A stretch of 64,000 nt of DNA from Amycolatopsis benzoatilytica AK 16/65 (lineage in GTDB: Bacteria > Actinomycetota > Actinomycetes > Mycobacteriales > Pseudonocardiaceae), in contig NZ_KB912942.1 of assembly GCF_000383915.1 (NCBI RefSeq), positions 8,450,470-8,514,469 on the forward strand, written 5' to 3'. Both the position numbers and the translations under genes were made by a program. Below are positions 8,655-16,992 of this stretch, one piece after another; position 1 is the stretch's first letter; the number at the start of each line of letters is the position of its first letter. Under the pieces are notes generated by a model that saw only the letters and a program-made list of their open reading frames with translations, was not told where the DNA came from and did no database searches.

Positions 8655-9733
8655 TTCGCGCCCAGCGCTTCGTACAGCACCTGCTCCGGGACCGCGCCGG
8701 CGGCGAACCGGCCGTCGTCGGTCAGGACCGCGCCGCCCACCTTGGTGGTGAACAGGTAGCCGCTGCCCCAGGTGCCGCTGACCCGCTTCCCGAACCGGCT
8801 CAGCATCTTCTGCGGGTCCATCCCCTTGCGCTCGCCTTGGGCCGGCTGCGCCTTGAGCATGTCCGCGGGCACCTTGCCGGTCACCACGGTGTCCCAGCCG
8901 TCGCCGACGAACTTGGTGCTCGCCTGGGCCTCGTTCGCCAGCGCCTTGGTCTTGTCGTCGACCTTGGCCTGCTTCTCGGTCACCTTCGCGCCCTTCGGCG
9001 GGGTGAAGGCGAACAGGTCGGCGGGCTGCGGGGCGAACTCGATCTGGCTGAATGCCAGCTCCAGCGCCGGGGCGGTGGTGCCGTTGCTCAGCACCGAAAG
9101 CCGCAGCGGCATCCGGGTCTGCGAGTCGACCGCGATCCGGATTTCGCGCAGCAGCGTGCGCTCGGTCGGCTTCGGCGTGAGGACCAGCTCGTAGGCGGGC
9201 CGGTCGGCCACCGTCGCGGTGCCGTCGACCGCGACGTTGCTGCTCTCGCGGACCTTGGCCAGCAGTTCCTTGGCCGCGGTGGCCGGGTCGGCGGCCTTGC
9301 CGTCGGTCATGCCGTGCTTGGTCGCGACGTCCGCCGGGATGGTGGTCTTCGTCGCGCTGTTGGTCTGGGAGTTGTAGTCCCACACCGTGTTGCCGGTGTG
9401 GACGATCGTCTCCTGTGCGGTCCCCTTGGTCAGCGCGACCTTCATGTTCTTGGCGCCGTCGCTGTACACGTGCGCGGAGTTGACGTTGAGCGCGCCTGCC
9501 CCCGGCATCGCGTTGGCCATGGCCGGCAGGCCGAGGTCGTTGCTCACCGTCACCGTGCCGTCGAACGCGGCCGGCTTCGCGGCAGCGACCGACTGCACCA
9601 GCTCCTCGGCGCTGACCTGCGGCAGCTTCGGCGCGCTGCCGGCCGAAGCCGGCATGGCGACCACAACGAGCCCCCCGACGCCGAGCGCGGTGCCGACGAC
9701 GGCCGCGGTGATGGCCTTCTTCTTCGGTTCCAT
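8651..9733 (-). CDS. Exported LolA-like (DUF2092-type) protein
   Basis: A 360-residue protein with a Sec signal (MEPKKKAITAAVVGTALGVG, cleavage expected after MPASA). The mature part has the repeated beta-strand wording of LolA/LppX folds, for example DGTATVADRPAYELVLTPKP, RIAVDSQTRMPLRLSVLS and AFSQIEFAPQPADLFAFTPP. Actinobacterial members are annotated as LolA-like or DUF2092 and probably shield a hydrophobic ligand or act as sensors in the envelope. ATG 9733 has a GGGAG ribosome site about 8 nt upstream. It is first in an operon with an ABC-2 exporter and overlaps the ATPase by 4 nt; a two-component system is divergent. The function (carrier for the exported molecule or sensor) is not known. 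Confidence 0.82.
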   Translation of the reverse strand: MEPKKKAITAAVVGTALGVGGLVVVAMPASAGSAPKLPQVSAEELVQSVAAAKPAAFDGTVTVSNDLGLPAMANAMPGAGALNVNSAHVYSDGAKNMKVALTKGTAQETIVHTGNTVWDYNSQTNSATKTTIPADVATKHGMTDGKAADPATAAKELLAKVRESSNVAVDGTATVADRPAYELVLTPKPTERTLLREIRIAVDSQTRMPLRLSVLSNGTTAPALELAFSQIEFAPQPADLFAFTPPKGAKVTEKQAKVDDKTKALANEAQASTKFVGDGWDTVVTGKVPADMLKAQPAQGERKGMDPQKMLSRFGKRVSGTWGSGYLFTTKVGGAVLTDDGRFAAGAVPEQVLYEALGAK

Positions 9734-9801
9734 CTCGTCTCTCCCTGTGTTCCCGGGCTCGGTGTGCCCGGATCCCTGGTGCAGACGTTCCCCCGCCGAC
9801 A

Positions 9802-9851
9802 CTGAGATACCCCTGAATGTTCGGCCCGCCCGGCTGAGATGGCGCTGAGAG
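9802..9851 (+). promoter_or_regulatory. Candidate response-regulator operator: paired 11-bp direct repeats
   Basis: CTGAGAT (9802) and CTGAATG (9813) are spaced 11 bp apart, and CTGAGAT (9834) and CTGAGAG (9845) are again spaced 11 bp apart; the two pairs are 32 bp, about three helical turns, from each other. OmpR/PhoB-type regulators bind such one-turn direct repeats as head-to-tail dimers. The block lies between the LolA/ABC operon and the regulator gene, so it could control both. Confidence 0.6.
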
Positions 9852-9878
9852 TACGCGCGTCAGCTGCACGAACGCGCC

Positions 9879-10589
9879 ATGATGAGGATCGTGAAACCTC
9901 GGGTGCTGGTGGTCGACGACGAACCAGGCGTACGGAAAGCGCTGCAGCGCGGCCTGCGCGCGGAGGACATGGACGTGGTCACCGCCGCGGACGGGCCGAC
10001 CGGGCTGCAGCTCGCCCGCACCGGTTCGTTCGACGTCGTGCTGCTGGACATCATGCTGCCCGGTCTGTCCGGCTACCGGGTGCTGGAACGGCTGCGCGCG
10101 GAGAACGTGACCACGCCAGTGCTGCTGGTGTCCGCGAAGGACGGCGAGATCGACCAGGCCGACGGCCTCGACCTCGGTGCCGACGGGTACCTGGTGAAGC
10201 CGTTCTCCTTCGTCGTGCTGGTCGCGCAGGTGCGCGCGGTGCTGCGCCGCGCCGGGCCGGGCGCGTCGCGCGGCACGCTGAAACTCGGTGCGCTGGAGGT
10301 CGACCGGGCGTTGCGGCAGGTGCATTGGAACGGCGAAGAAGTGCCGCTGAGCCCACGCGAGTTCGCGTTGCTGGAGGTGCTGGTCGGCCGGGCCGGGACG
10401 GTGGTCACGAAGGACGAGCTGCTGCGCGCGGTGTGGGGCGAGGAACAAGCCGTCACGCGCAATCTCGTCGAGGTGTATGTCGGTTACGTGCGCCGCAAGC
10501 TCGACGCGGTCGGCGCCGGATCGCTGCTGCGAACCGTGCGCGGGCATGGCTATCTGGCGTCGGACGACCAGCTCGACGAGGTCAGGTGA
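9879..10589 (+). CDS. Two-component response regulator, OmpR/PhoB type
   Basis: A 236-residue regulator. The receiver domain (residues about 6-120) has the acidic pair DD at 13-14, the phospho-acceptor Asp57 in LLDIMLPG and the conserved Lys in LVKPFSF. A winged-helix DNA-binding domain follows (SPREFALLEVLVGRAGTVVT ... VEVYVGYVRRKLD ... LRTVRGHGYL). ATGs at 9879 and 9882 and GTG 9891 are possible starts. The kinase gene overlaps the stop by 4 nt (GTGA). The divergent exporter operon is the obvious target, through the direct repeats at 9802-9851; this is inference. Confidence 0.93.
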   Translation: MMRIVKPRVLVVDDEPGVRKALQRGLRAEDMDVVTAADGPTGLQLARTGSFDVVLLDIMLPGLSGYRVLERLRAENVTTPVLLVSAKDGEIDQADGLDLGADGYLVKPFSFVVLVAQVRAVLRRAGPGASRGTLKLGALEVDRALRQVHWNGEEVPLSPREFALLEVLVGRAGTVVTKDELLRAVWGEEQAVTRNLVEVYVGYVRRKLDAVGAGSLLRTVRGHGYLASDDQLDEVR

Positions 10590-11911
10590 CCGCCTCGCCG
10601 TCGTCGTGGTGGAGCGGCCGCTCCCTGCAGGTGCGGATCACCGTGCTGGCCGCCGCGATCACCCTCGGCTGTCTGCTCGGGCTCGCCGCGTTGGCCGCGA
10701 ACCGGCTGGAACCGCTGCTCACCGACTCGGTCGACAAGGAGCTGGTCCTCGCGCTCGACCCGGCGACCAGCGAGGTCGCCCTCGGCAAGCCGCTCAGCTC
10801 GGCGGACCCGGTGCAAGTGCGGGTGCTGGACATTTCCGGCGCGCCGCTGGACGGCCAGCCCCGGCCGAAGCTGTCCGCGCCGGAAGTCTCCCGGCTCAAA
10901 GCCGGTCTGCCGGTGCAGACCGACGGTTCGCGCTGGCGCGGACAAGTAGCGAGTGCCCCGGACGGCAGCCAACGGCTGGTCGTCGCCGGCGCTGGTTTGG
11001 TCGGCTTCGCCGCGGCGGTGCACTACGGCGGGCTTTGGCTGATCCTGGTCGCTCTCATCGGCGCGCTAGTCGCTGGTCTGGCGACCTGGCTGGTCGTCCG
11101 GCTCGCGCTGCGACCGGTCGCGCGGATGCGCGGTCTGGTTCGCGTGCTGCCGCCCGGTGCCCGGTTGCCGCTGCCGACGTCGCACGACGAAATGCGCGCG
11201 CTGGCCGAGGAATTCAACGCGCTGCTCGAACGGCAGGAAGAGGTGAGCCAGCGGCTGCGCCGGTTCACCGGAGACGCCGCGCACGAACTGCGCTCGCCGG
11301 TCGCGTCGATCCGGGTGCAGGCCGAGGTGGCGGTGACGAACCCGGATCCCGAGCTGGCGCAGGAAACGCTGTCGGACATCCTCGCCGAGGCCGAGCGGCT
11401 GTCCGGCCTGCTGGACGGCCTGTTGTCGCTGGCCCGCTCCGACGCGGGCGAAGTGCCGCCCGCGGAACCGGTCGAGGTGGTGTCGGAGGTCCGCGCCGCG
11501 GTGCGCCGGCTGCCCGCCGGAGCGCCGGACACCCGGGTGAGCACCACGGTCGCGCAAGCTTGGGCTTCCGCCGCGCATCAGGAAGTCGAACTGGTGCTGG
11601 ACAACCTGCTGCGCAACGCCTGCCGGTACGCGACCGGGCAGATCGTGGTGTCCGTGCTGGCTTCGCGGTCGAAGGTGCGGGTCGTGGTCGACGACGACGG
11701 ACCAGGCATCGCGCCCGAGCACCGCGGCAAGGTCTTCGACCGGTTCTACCGGGTGGCCGACGACCGCGCCCGGTCCTCCGGCGGAACCGGGCTGGGCCTG
11801 GCGATGGTCGCCGAAACGGTGCGCCGCCGGGGAGGCCAGGTCCGGGTGGGCGAGTCCCCGGACGGCGGCGCGCGGTTCGAGGTCACCTGGCGGGCCGGAG
11901 CGGACCGGTGA
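10586..11911 (+). CDS. Two-component sensor histidine kinase
   Basis: A 441-residue membrane kinase. A first span (VLAAAITLGCLLGLAALAA, about residues 17-35) and a second (LWLILVALIGALVAGLATWL) flank an extracellular sensor region of about 100 residues. A HAMP-like linker follows, then the dimerisation/phosphorylation box GDAAHELRSPVASIR (His at about 232) and an ATPase domain with N box (NLLRNACRYA), G1 (DDDGPGI), F box and G2 (GGTGLGLAM). GTG 10586 overlaps the regulator stop. It probably senses an envelope signal and phosphorylates the preceding regulator. Confidence 0.93.
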   Translation: MTASPSSWWSGRSLQVRITVLAAAITLGCLLGLAALAANRLEPLLTDSVDKELVLALDPATSEVALGKPLSSADPVQVRVLDISGAPLDGQPRPKLSAPEVSRLKAGLPVQTDGSRWRGQVASAPDGSQRLVVAGAGLVGFAAAVHYGGLWLILVALIGALVAGLATWLVVRLALRPVARMRGLVRVLPPGARLPLPTSHDEMRALAEEFNALLERQEEVSQRLRRFTGDAAHELRSPVASIRVQAEVAVTNPDPELAQETLSDILAEAERLSGLLDGLLSLARSDAGEVPPAEPVEVVSEVRAAVRRLPAGAPDTRVSTTVAQAWASAAHQEVELVLDNLLRNACRYATGQIVVSVLASRSKVRVVVDDDGPGIAPEHRGKVFDRFYRVADDRARSSGGTGLGLAMVAETVRRRGGQVRVGESPDGGARFEVTWRAGADR

Positions 11912-11934
11912 CCCCGGTGAGGGAGACTGGGCGC

Positions 11935-12333
11935 ATGGAAGCGGTCATCGTCGGGGCGGCACTGGTGCGCGACGGCAAGCTGCTTGCCCAGCAGCGGGCC
12001 TGGCCGCCGCATCACGCGGGCCAGTGGGAATTGCCGGGCGGGCGCGTCGAAGCGGACGAGACTGAGGCCTTCGCCTTGGCCAGGGAATGCCAGGAAGAGC
12101 TGGACGTGGTGGTCACTGTCGGCGGCCGGGTCGGGCCGGAAGTGCCGCTGCCGGGCGGAAAAGTCCTGCGGGTGTACGCCGCGGCGCTGCTGTCCCCGGG
12201 CGACGAGCCGCGCGCGGTGGAGCACACCGCGCTGCGCTGGGTCGGCGAGGACGAACTGGACAGCCTCGACTGGCTGCCGGCGGATCGGGATCTGTTGCCC
12301 GCGCTGCATGATCTGGTGCGCGAGGCCGGCTGA
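11935..12333 (+). CDS. Nudix hydrolase, MutT type
   Basis: A 132-residue Nudix protein. The Nudix box (about residues 36-57) is complete: G-x5-E-x7-REcqEEL, read from GGRVEADE and ALARECQEEL. The N-terminus (VIVGAALVRDGKLLAQQRAWP) and C-terminal WVGEDELDSLDWLPADRDLL resemble CTP/8-oxo-dGTP pyrophosphohydrolases that use a nucleoside triphosphate and Mg. ATG 11935 is preferred; GTG 11908 in the same frame overlaps the kinase stop and would add nine residues. It is probably transcribed with the two-component genes but is likely unrelated in function. Likely role: nucleotide pool cleaning. Confidence 0.88.
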   Translation: MEAVIVGAALVRDGKLLAQQRAWPPHHAGQWELPGGRVEADETEAFALARECQEELDVVVTVGGRVGPEVPLPGGKVLRVYAAALLSPGDEPRAVEHTALRWVGEDELDSLDWLPADRDLLPALHDLVREAG

Positions 12334-12755
12334 TGCTGACCCGAGACGCCGTGCTGGCGCTCTCCGCGGCCGGGGCTGATCGCATTCCGCTGCTGACCGT
12401 CGAGGAGTTCTTCGCCGGAAACACGGCCGAGGATTCGATCGCCCCGAACCAGGTCGGCTACGGCCGCCCGGACTTGGCCGAGATCGCCGCCCGCCTCACC
12501 GCGCTGGCGGCCGATCCGGCGGTCGCCTGGGTGCGCGTTCAGCTGCACGAGGAGATGTTCGAGGACGGTTACGACGGGCTGGCGGCCGAGTCGGTCGCGA
12601 TCTGCGCGGAACTGTCCGACGCGGCTCTCGACACCTGGCTCGACGGTCTCGAAGCGGAGCCGGTGTGGGAAGGCTTTTCCTACCCGGAGAACGACTTCTG
12701 CGAGGTGCCCGCGGTCCCCGCCGGTTTCCGGGTGCGGACGCTCGGCTGGGACTGA
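12333..12755 (+). CDS. Conserved hypothetical protein, 140 residues
   Basis: No family is recognised with confidence. ATG 12333 overlaps the Nudix stop (TGATG), so it is translated with it. The protein is acidic, soluble, rich in Leu/Ala/Glu and ends in FCEVPAVPAGFRVRTLGWD. Features such as LTVEEFFAGNTAEDSIAPNQ, VQLHEEMFEDG and WLDGLEAEPVWEGFSYPENDF give it the look of a small all-protein binding domain seen in actinomycete genomes next to metabolic genes. No signal peptide or membrane span. It ends just before a bidirectional terminator. Confidence 0.75.
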   Translation: MLTRDAVLALSAAGADRIPLLTVEEFFAGNTAEDSIAPNQVGYGRPDLAEIAARLTALAADPAVAWVRVQLHEEMFEDGYDGLAAESVAICAELSDAALDTWLDGLEAEPVWEGFSYPENDFCEVPAVPAGFRVRTLGWD

Positions 12756-12760
12756 CCTCC

Positions 12761-12797
12761 GTGAGCGGCTGGCCCGCGCACCAGACCAGCCGCTCAC
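12761..12797. terminator. Bidirectional terminator between convergent genes
   Basis: GTGAGCGGCTGG (12761-12772) and CCAGCCGCTCAC (12786-12797) form a perfect 12-bp stem between the stop of the 140-residue protein and the stop of trpS on the opposite strand. Confidence 0.75.
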
Positions 12798-12805
12798 GAG
12801 GCCCT

Positions 12806-13798
12806 TCAAGCCGCGCCGACCATCCGCAACGCCGCCGAAACCCGGTGCGCGCTGCGCTCGGTCGCCCGCTCCGCACCCGCCTTGCGGATCCGTTCCAGTT
12901 CGCCGACGTCGTCCAGCAACGCGAGCGTCCCATCCCGGACCGGACGCAGCTCCTCGATCACCGCGTCCGCGACCGCGTCCTTGAGCACCCCGTACGACGG
13001 GTACTTGTCCGCCAGCTGGGCCGGATCGCCGCCCGCGCAGGCGGCGAGGATGTCCAGCAGGTTCGAGACGCCAGGCCGGTTCTCCGGGTCGTACACCGGC
13101 GCCGAATCGCCGTCGGTGCGCGCCCGCCGGACCTTGCGCCGGATCTGGTCCGGTTCGTCGAGGACGAACACGACCCCGGCGGAGTTCTCCGCCGACTTCG
13201 ACATCTTCCGCGTCGGTTCGGCAAGATCTCGCACCCGTGCTCCGGCCGGCGGCAGCGTGGCCTCGGGGACCACGAACACCTCCCCGTAGGTGGAGTTGAA
13301 CCGGCGGGCGAGCGTGCGCGCCAGTTCGACGTGCTGCCGCTGGTCCTCGCCGACCGGCACCTCGTCCGCGCCCACGGCGAGGATGTCCGCCGCCATCAGC
13401 ACCGGATAGGTGAGCAGGCTCAGCCGGACTCCGGCCTGGCCGCCGCCCTCGACGGAGGTGCTTCGCGCCGCGGACTTCTCCTTGAACTGGATCATCCGCG
13501 CGGCCTCGCCGTAGGCACAGGTGCATTCCAGGACCCAGGTCAACGCTCCCAGCTCGCGCACCAGATCGGACTGCACGAACAACCGTTCCGGCGCGACTCC
13601 GGCGGCGACGAGCACGGCTAGCTGCTCGGTGGCGAGCGAACGCAGTCTGGCCGGGTTGTGCGCGGTGGTCATCGCATGCAGATCGGAGACGAAGTACAGG
13701 TCGTCCGGACCGCCGTCGGCTGCCCACCGGCGCAGCGCGCCGAGGTAGTTGCCGAGCTGGGCGTGGCCGGACGGGGTGATGCCGGACAGCTGGACCAT
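12806..13798 (-). CDS. trpS: Tryptophan--tRNA ligase
   Basis: A 330-residue class Ic aminoacyl-tRNA synthetase that charges tRNA-Trp. The HIGH-like motif is PSGHAQLGNY (residues 9-18) and the KMSKS motif is intact at 198-202. GEDQRQHVELARTLARRFN and LTYPVLMAADIL are typical TrpRS blocks. ATG 13798 gives the standard start MVQLSGITPSG; upstream in-frame codons belong to the leader. The gene lies behind a tryptophan attenuator (13848-13942), so expression should rise when charged tRNA-Trp is scarce. Several actinobacteria carry two TrpRS genes, one being inducible; this attenuated copy may be such a form (inference). Confidence 0.96.
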   Translation of the reverse strand: MVQLSGITPSGHAQLGNYLGALRRWAADGGPDDLYFVSDLHAMTTAHNPARLRSLATEQLAVLVAAGVAPERLFVQSDLVRELGALTWVLECTCAYGEAARMIQFKEKSAARSTSVEGGGQAGVRLSLLTYPVLMAADILAVGADEVPVGEDQRQHVELARTLARRFNSTYGEVFVVPEATLPPAGARVRDLAEPTRKMSKSAENSAGVVFVLDEPDQIRRKVRRARTDGDSAPVYDPENRPGVSNLLDILAACAGGDPAQLADKYPSYGVLKDAVADAVIEELRPVRDGTLALLDDVGELERIRKAGAERATERSAHRVSAALRMVGAA

Positions 13799-13847
13799 CG
13801 TGAGGTTCCTCTCCCTGGGCGGGTGGCACGCCCCGGGGAGCAGGCAC

Positions 13848-13942
13848 AAAAAAGCCGCCCACCCGGGGCGGCCTGTGCTGGATCAGCGCAGAGCGAACGG
13901 GCCGCCGGAAGGCGGCCACCACTGGGTGCTCTGGAAACGCAT
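13848..13942 (-). promoter_or_regulatory. Tryptophan attenuator of trpS
   Basis: On the minus strand four mutually exclusive arms follow the Trp codons: strand 1 GGCCGCC (13917-13911), strand 2 GGCGGCC (13906-13900), strand 3 GGCCGCC (13873-13867) and strand 4 GGGCGGC (13860-13854 complement), with 1:2, 2:3 and 3:4 all able to pair. The 3:4 hairpin is followed by six T residues (13853-13848), an intrinsic terminator. A ribosome stalled at the Trp codons would mask strand 1, let 2:3 form and allow transcription into trpS. Confidence 0.9.
13883..13942 (-). CDS. trpS leader peptide with tandem Trp codons
   Basis: ATG 13942 opens a 19-codon frame, MRFQSTQWWPPSGGPFALR, ending in TGA 13885-13883. 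The two TGG codons (13921-13916) touch the first arm of the attenuator. A TAGACT -10 hexamer lies at 13954-13949 on this strand, only 6 nt before the ATG, so transcription probably starts at or next to the A of the ATG and the leader may be translated without a Shine-Dalgarno. It is a regulatory peptide with no expected function of its own. Confidence 0.88.
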   Translation of the reverse strand: MRFQSTQWWPPSGGPFALR

Positions 13943-13975
13943 GCGGCGAGTCTAGCACCGGACTACCTTCAAACC

Positions 13976-14278
13976 ATGTTCGTCGTAGTGCTCACTTACA
14001 CCGCTCCGCTGGACGAGATCGACCAAGCGATGCCAGACCACGTCGAATGGCTGTCGAAGCAGTACGACGACGGCCACTTCCTGGCCTCCGGCCGCCAGAA
14101 CCCGCGCATCGGCGGGGTGATCATCACCCGCCCGATGGACCGCGCGAACCTGGACGCCATCCTCGCCGCCGACCCGTTCGCGATCAAGGGCCTGGCCAGC
14201 TACGAAATCATCGAGTTCTCGCCGACCCGGACCGCCCCGGAACTAGGCCTGGTCAACGAAATCCTGGACAACAGCTAA
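13976..14278 (+). CDS. YciI-family protein
   Basis: A 100-residue ferredoxin-like protein of the YciI/DGPF family. The start MFVVVLTYTAPLDEID, the conserved His/Asp of PDHVEWLSKQYDDGHFLASGRQ and the block GGVIITRPMDRANLDAILAADPFAIKGLASYEIIEF fit the family throughout. Members bind small molecules or act as dehydrochlorinase-like enzymes; the substrate is unknown. The gene is divergent from the trpS leader with only 33 nt between start codons. A TACCTT -10 hexamer (13964-13969) is 6 nt before the ATG, so this too may be leaderless. Confidence 0.88.
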   Translation: MFVVVLTYTAPLDEIDQAMPDHVEWLSKQYDDGHFLASGRQNPRIGGVIITRPMDRANLDAILAADPFAIKGLASYEIIEFSPTRTAPELGLVNEILDNS

Positions 14279-14292
14279 CCCGCGCCGGCATG

Positions 14293-14438
14293 TCCGTGAA
14301 GGGCCCCTTCCGGGACTTGGGTTCCCTCAGGGGCCCCTTGCGGGACTTGGATTCCCGCAAGGGGCCCTTCACGGACTCGGCGGGCCTCAGAGGACCCGGT
14401 CACGGACTCAGCGGTCCTCAGAGGACCCGGTCACGGAC
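14293..14438. repeat. Composite palindromic repeat with tandem direct repeat
   Basis: Left edge TCCGTGAAGGGCCCCTT (14293) and right arm AAGGGGCCCTTCACGGA match the arms of the palindrome family found elsewhere in the window, with an extra internal copy (GGGGCCCCTTGCGGGACT ... CCCGCAAGGGGCCC). It is followed by two tandem copies of CTCAGAGGACCCGGTCACGG. It lies between the convergent YciI-like and Cys-rich genes and probably works as a terminator. Confidence 0.75.
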
Positions 14439-14466
14439 TTGGGGTTCCACCGGCGGCGAGGACCGC

Positions 14467-14625
14467 TCAAGCCGCCTTGGCCACCTGAACCTTGGCCTTC
14501 TTCAATGCCAGCACCGGGCACTTCTTGCAGCGGTCCTTCGACCGGCAGCACTTCTTCTTGACCTTCCCGGCCTTCATCAGTTTGCGCACCACTGCCCGGG
14601 GGTCGTCCGGCTGCTTCTTGCCCAC
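14467..14625 (-). CDS. 52-residue Cys/Lys-rich small protein, probably iron-regulated
   Basis: GTG 14625 has a GGAG ribosome site 8 nt upstream. The product is very basic (about 15 Lys and 4 Arg) and carries four Cys in a C-C-x5-C-x2-C cluster (Cys26, 27, 33, 36; KKKCCRSKDRCKKCPVLALK), a likely metal site. There is no signal peptide. I recognise the type as a small conserved actinobacterial hypothetical but know no function. An IdeR/DmdR-like iron box (14664-14684) lies about 40 nt upstream, so it is probably made when iron is low. A longer overlapping frame on this strand lacks these features and is not real. Confidence 0.72.
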   Translation of the reverse strand: MGKKQPDDPRAVVRKLMKAGKVKKKCCRSKDRCKKCPVLALKKAKVQVAKAA

Positions 14626-14663
14626 CTGAACTCCTCACCGACGGCCGCGAACACTCCGCTTAA

Positions 14664-14684
14664 GGTTAGGTGAGCCTAACCGAT
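14664..14684 (-). promoter_or_regulatory. IdeR/DmdR-type iron box
   Basis: GGTTAGG (14664-14670) and CCTAACC (14675-14681) form a perfect inverted repeat around TGAG. Read as the 19-mer from 14666 it matches the IdeR/DtxR consensus TTAGGTTAGGCTAACCTAA at 16 of 19 positions. It is about 40 nt upstream of the Cys-rich mini-gene on the minus strand and about 165 nt upstream of typA, so the former is the likelier target. Confidence 0.78.
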
Positions 14685-14849
14685 CATGGGGCGTGGCGCT
14701 CCTCACACCGGGCCAGCAGGTATCCTGGTTTAAGTCCGCGTGTGGCCAGAGCCGGTCAGCGAGAGCCGGTCGCAGTGTCCGGTGCCCGTCATCCCGTCCG
14801 CCGCGCGGCGCCACCCGCCTTAATTCTTTCGAAGTTCAGGAGTCCTCGC

Positions 14850-16778
<1,929 letters not shown>

Positions 16779-16798
16779 CCAGGTCCTGGCACACGACG

Positions 16799-16831
16799 AA
16801 AGGGCGCCTTCCGGCAGGGAAGGCGCCCTTT
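16799..16831 (+). terminator. Intrinsic terminator after typA
   Basis: AAAGGGCGCCTTCC (16799-16812) pairs perfectly with GGAAGGCGCCCTTT (16818-16831) around a five-base loop. Confidence 0.88.
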
Positions 16832-16992
16832 CGCATGAACCCGGCCGGTGCTTCGCACGTCCCCCTGATGGCGGTATCCACTCCGGTGTCACAGAGTCGC
16901 GGCGGATATGGGAATCTCGGTGCCTGCTCCCGCCCGGCGTGGCAGCATGTCCGCTCGGACCGTGGAGCAGGCAGAACTTCAGGAGGACGAGG

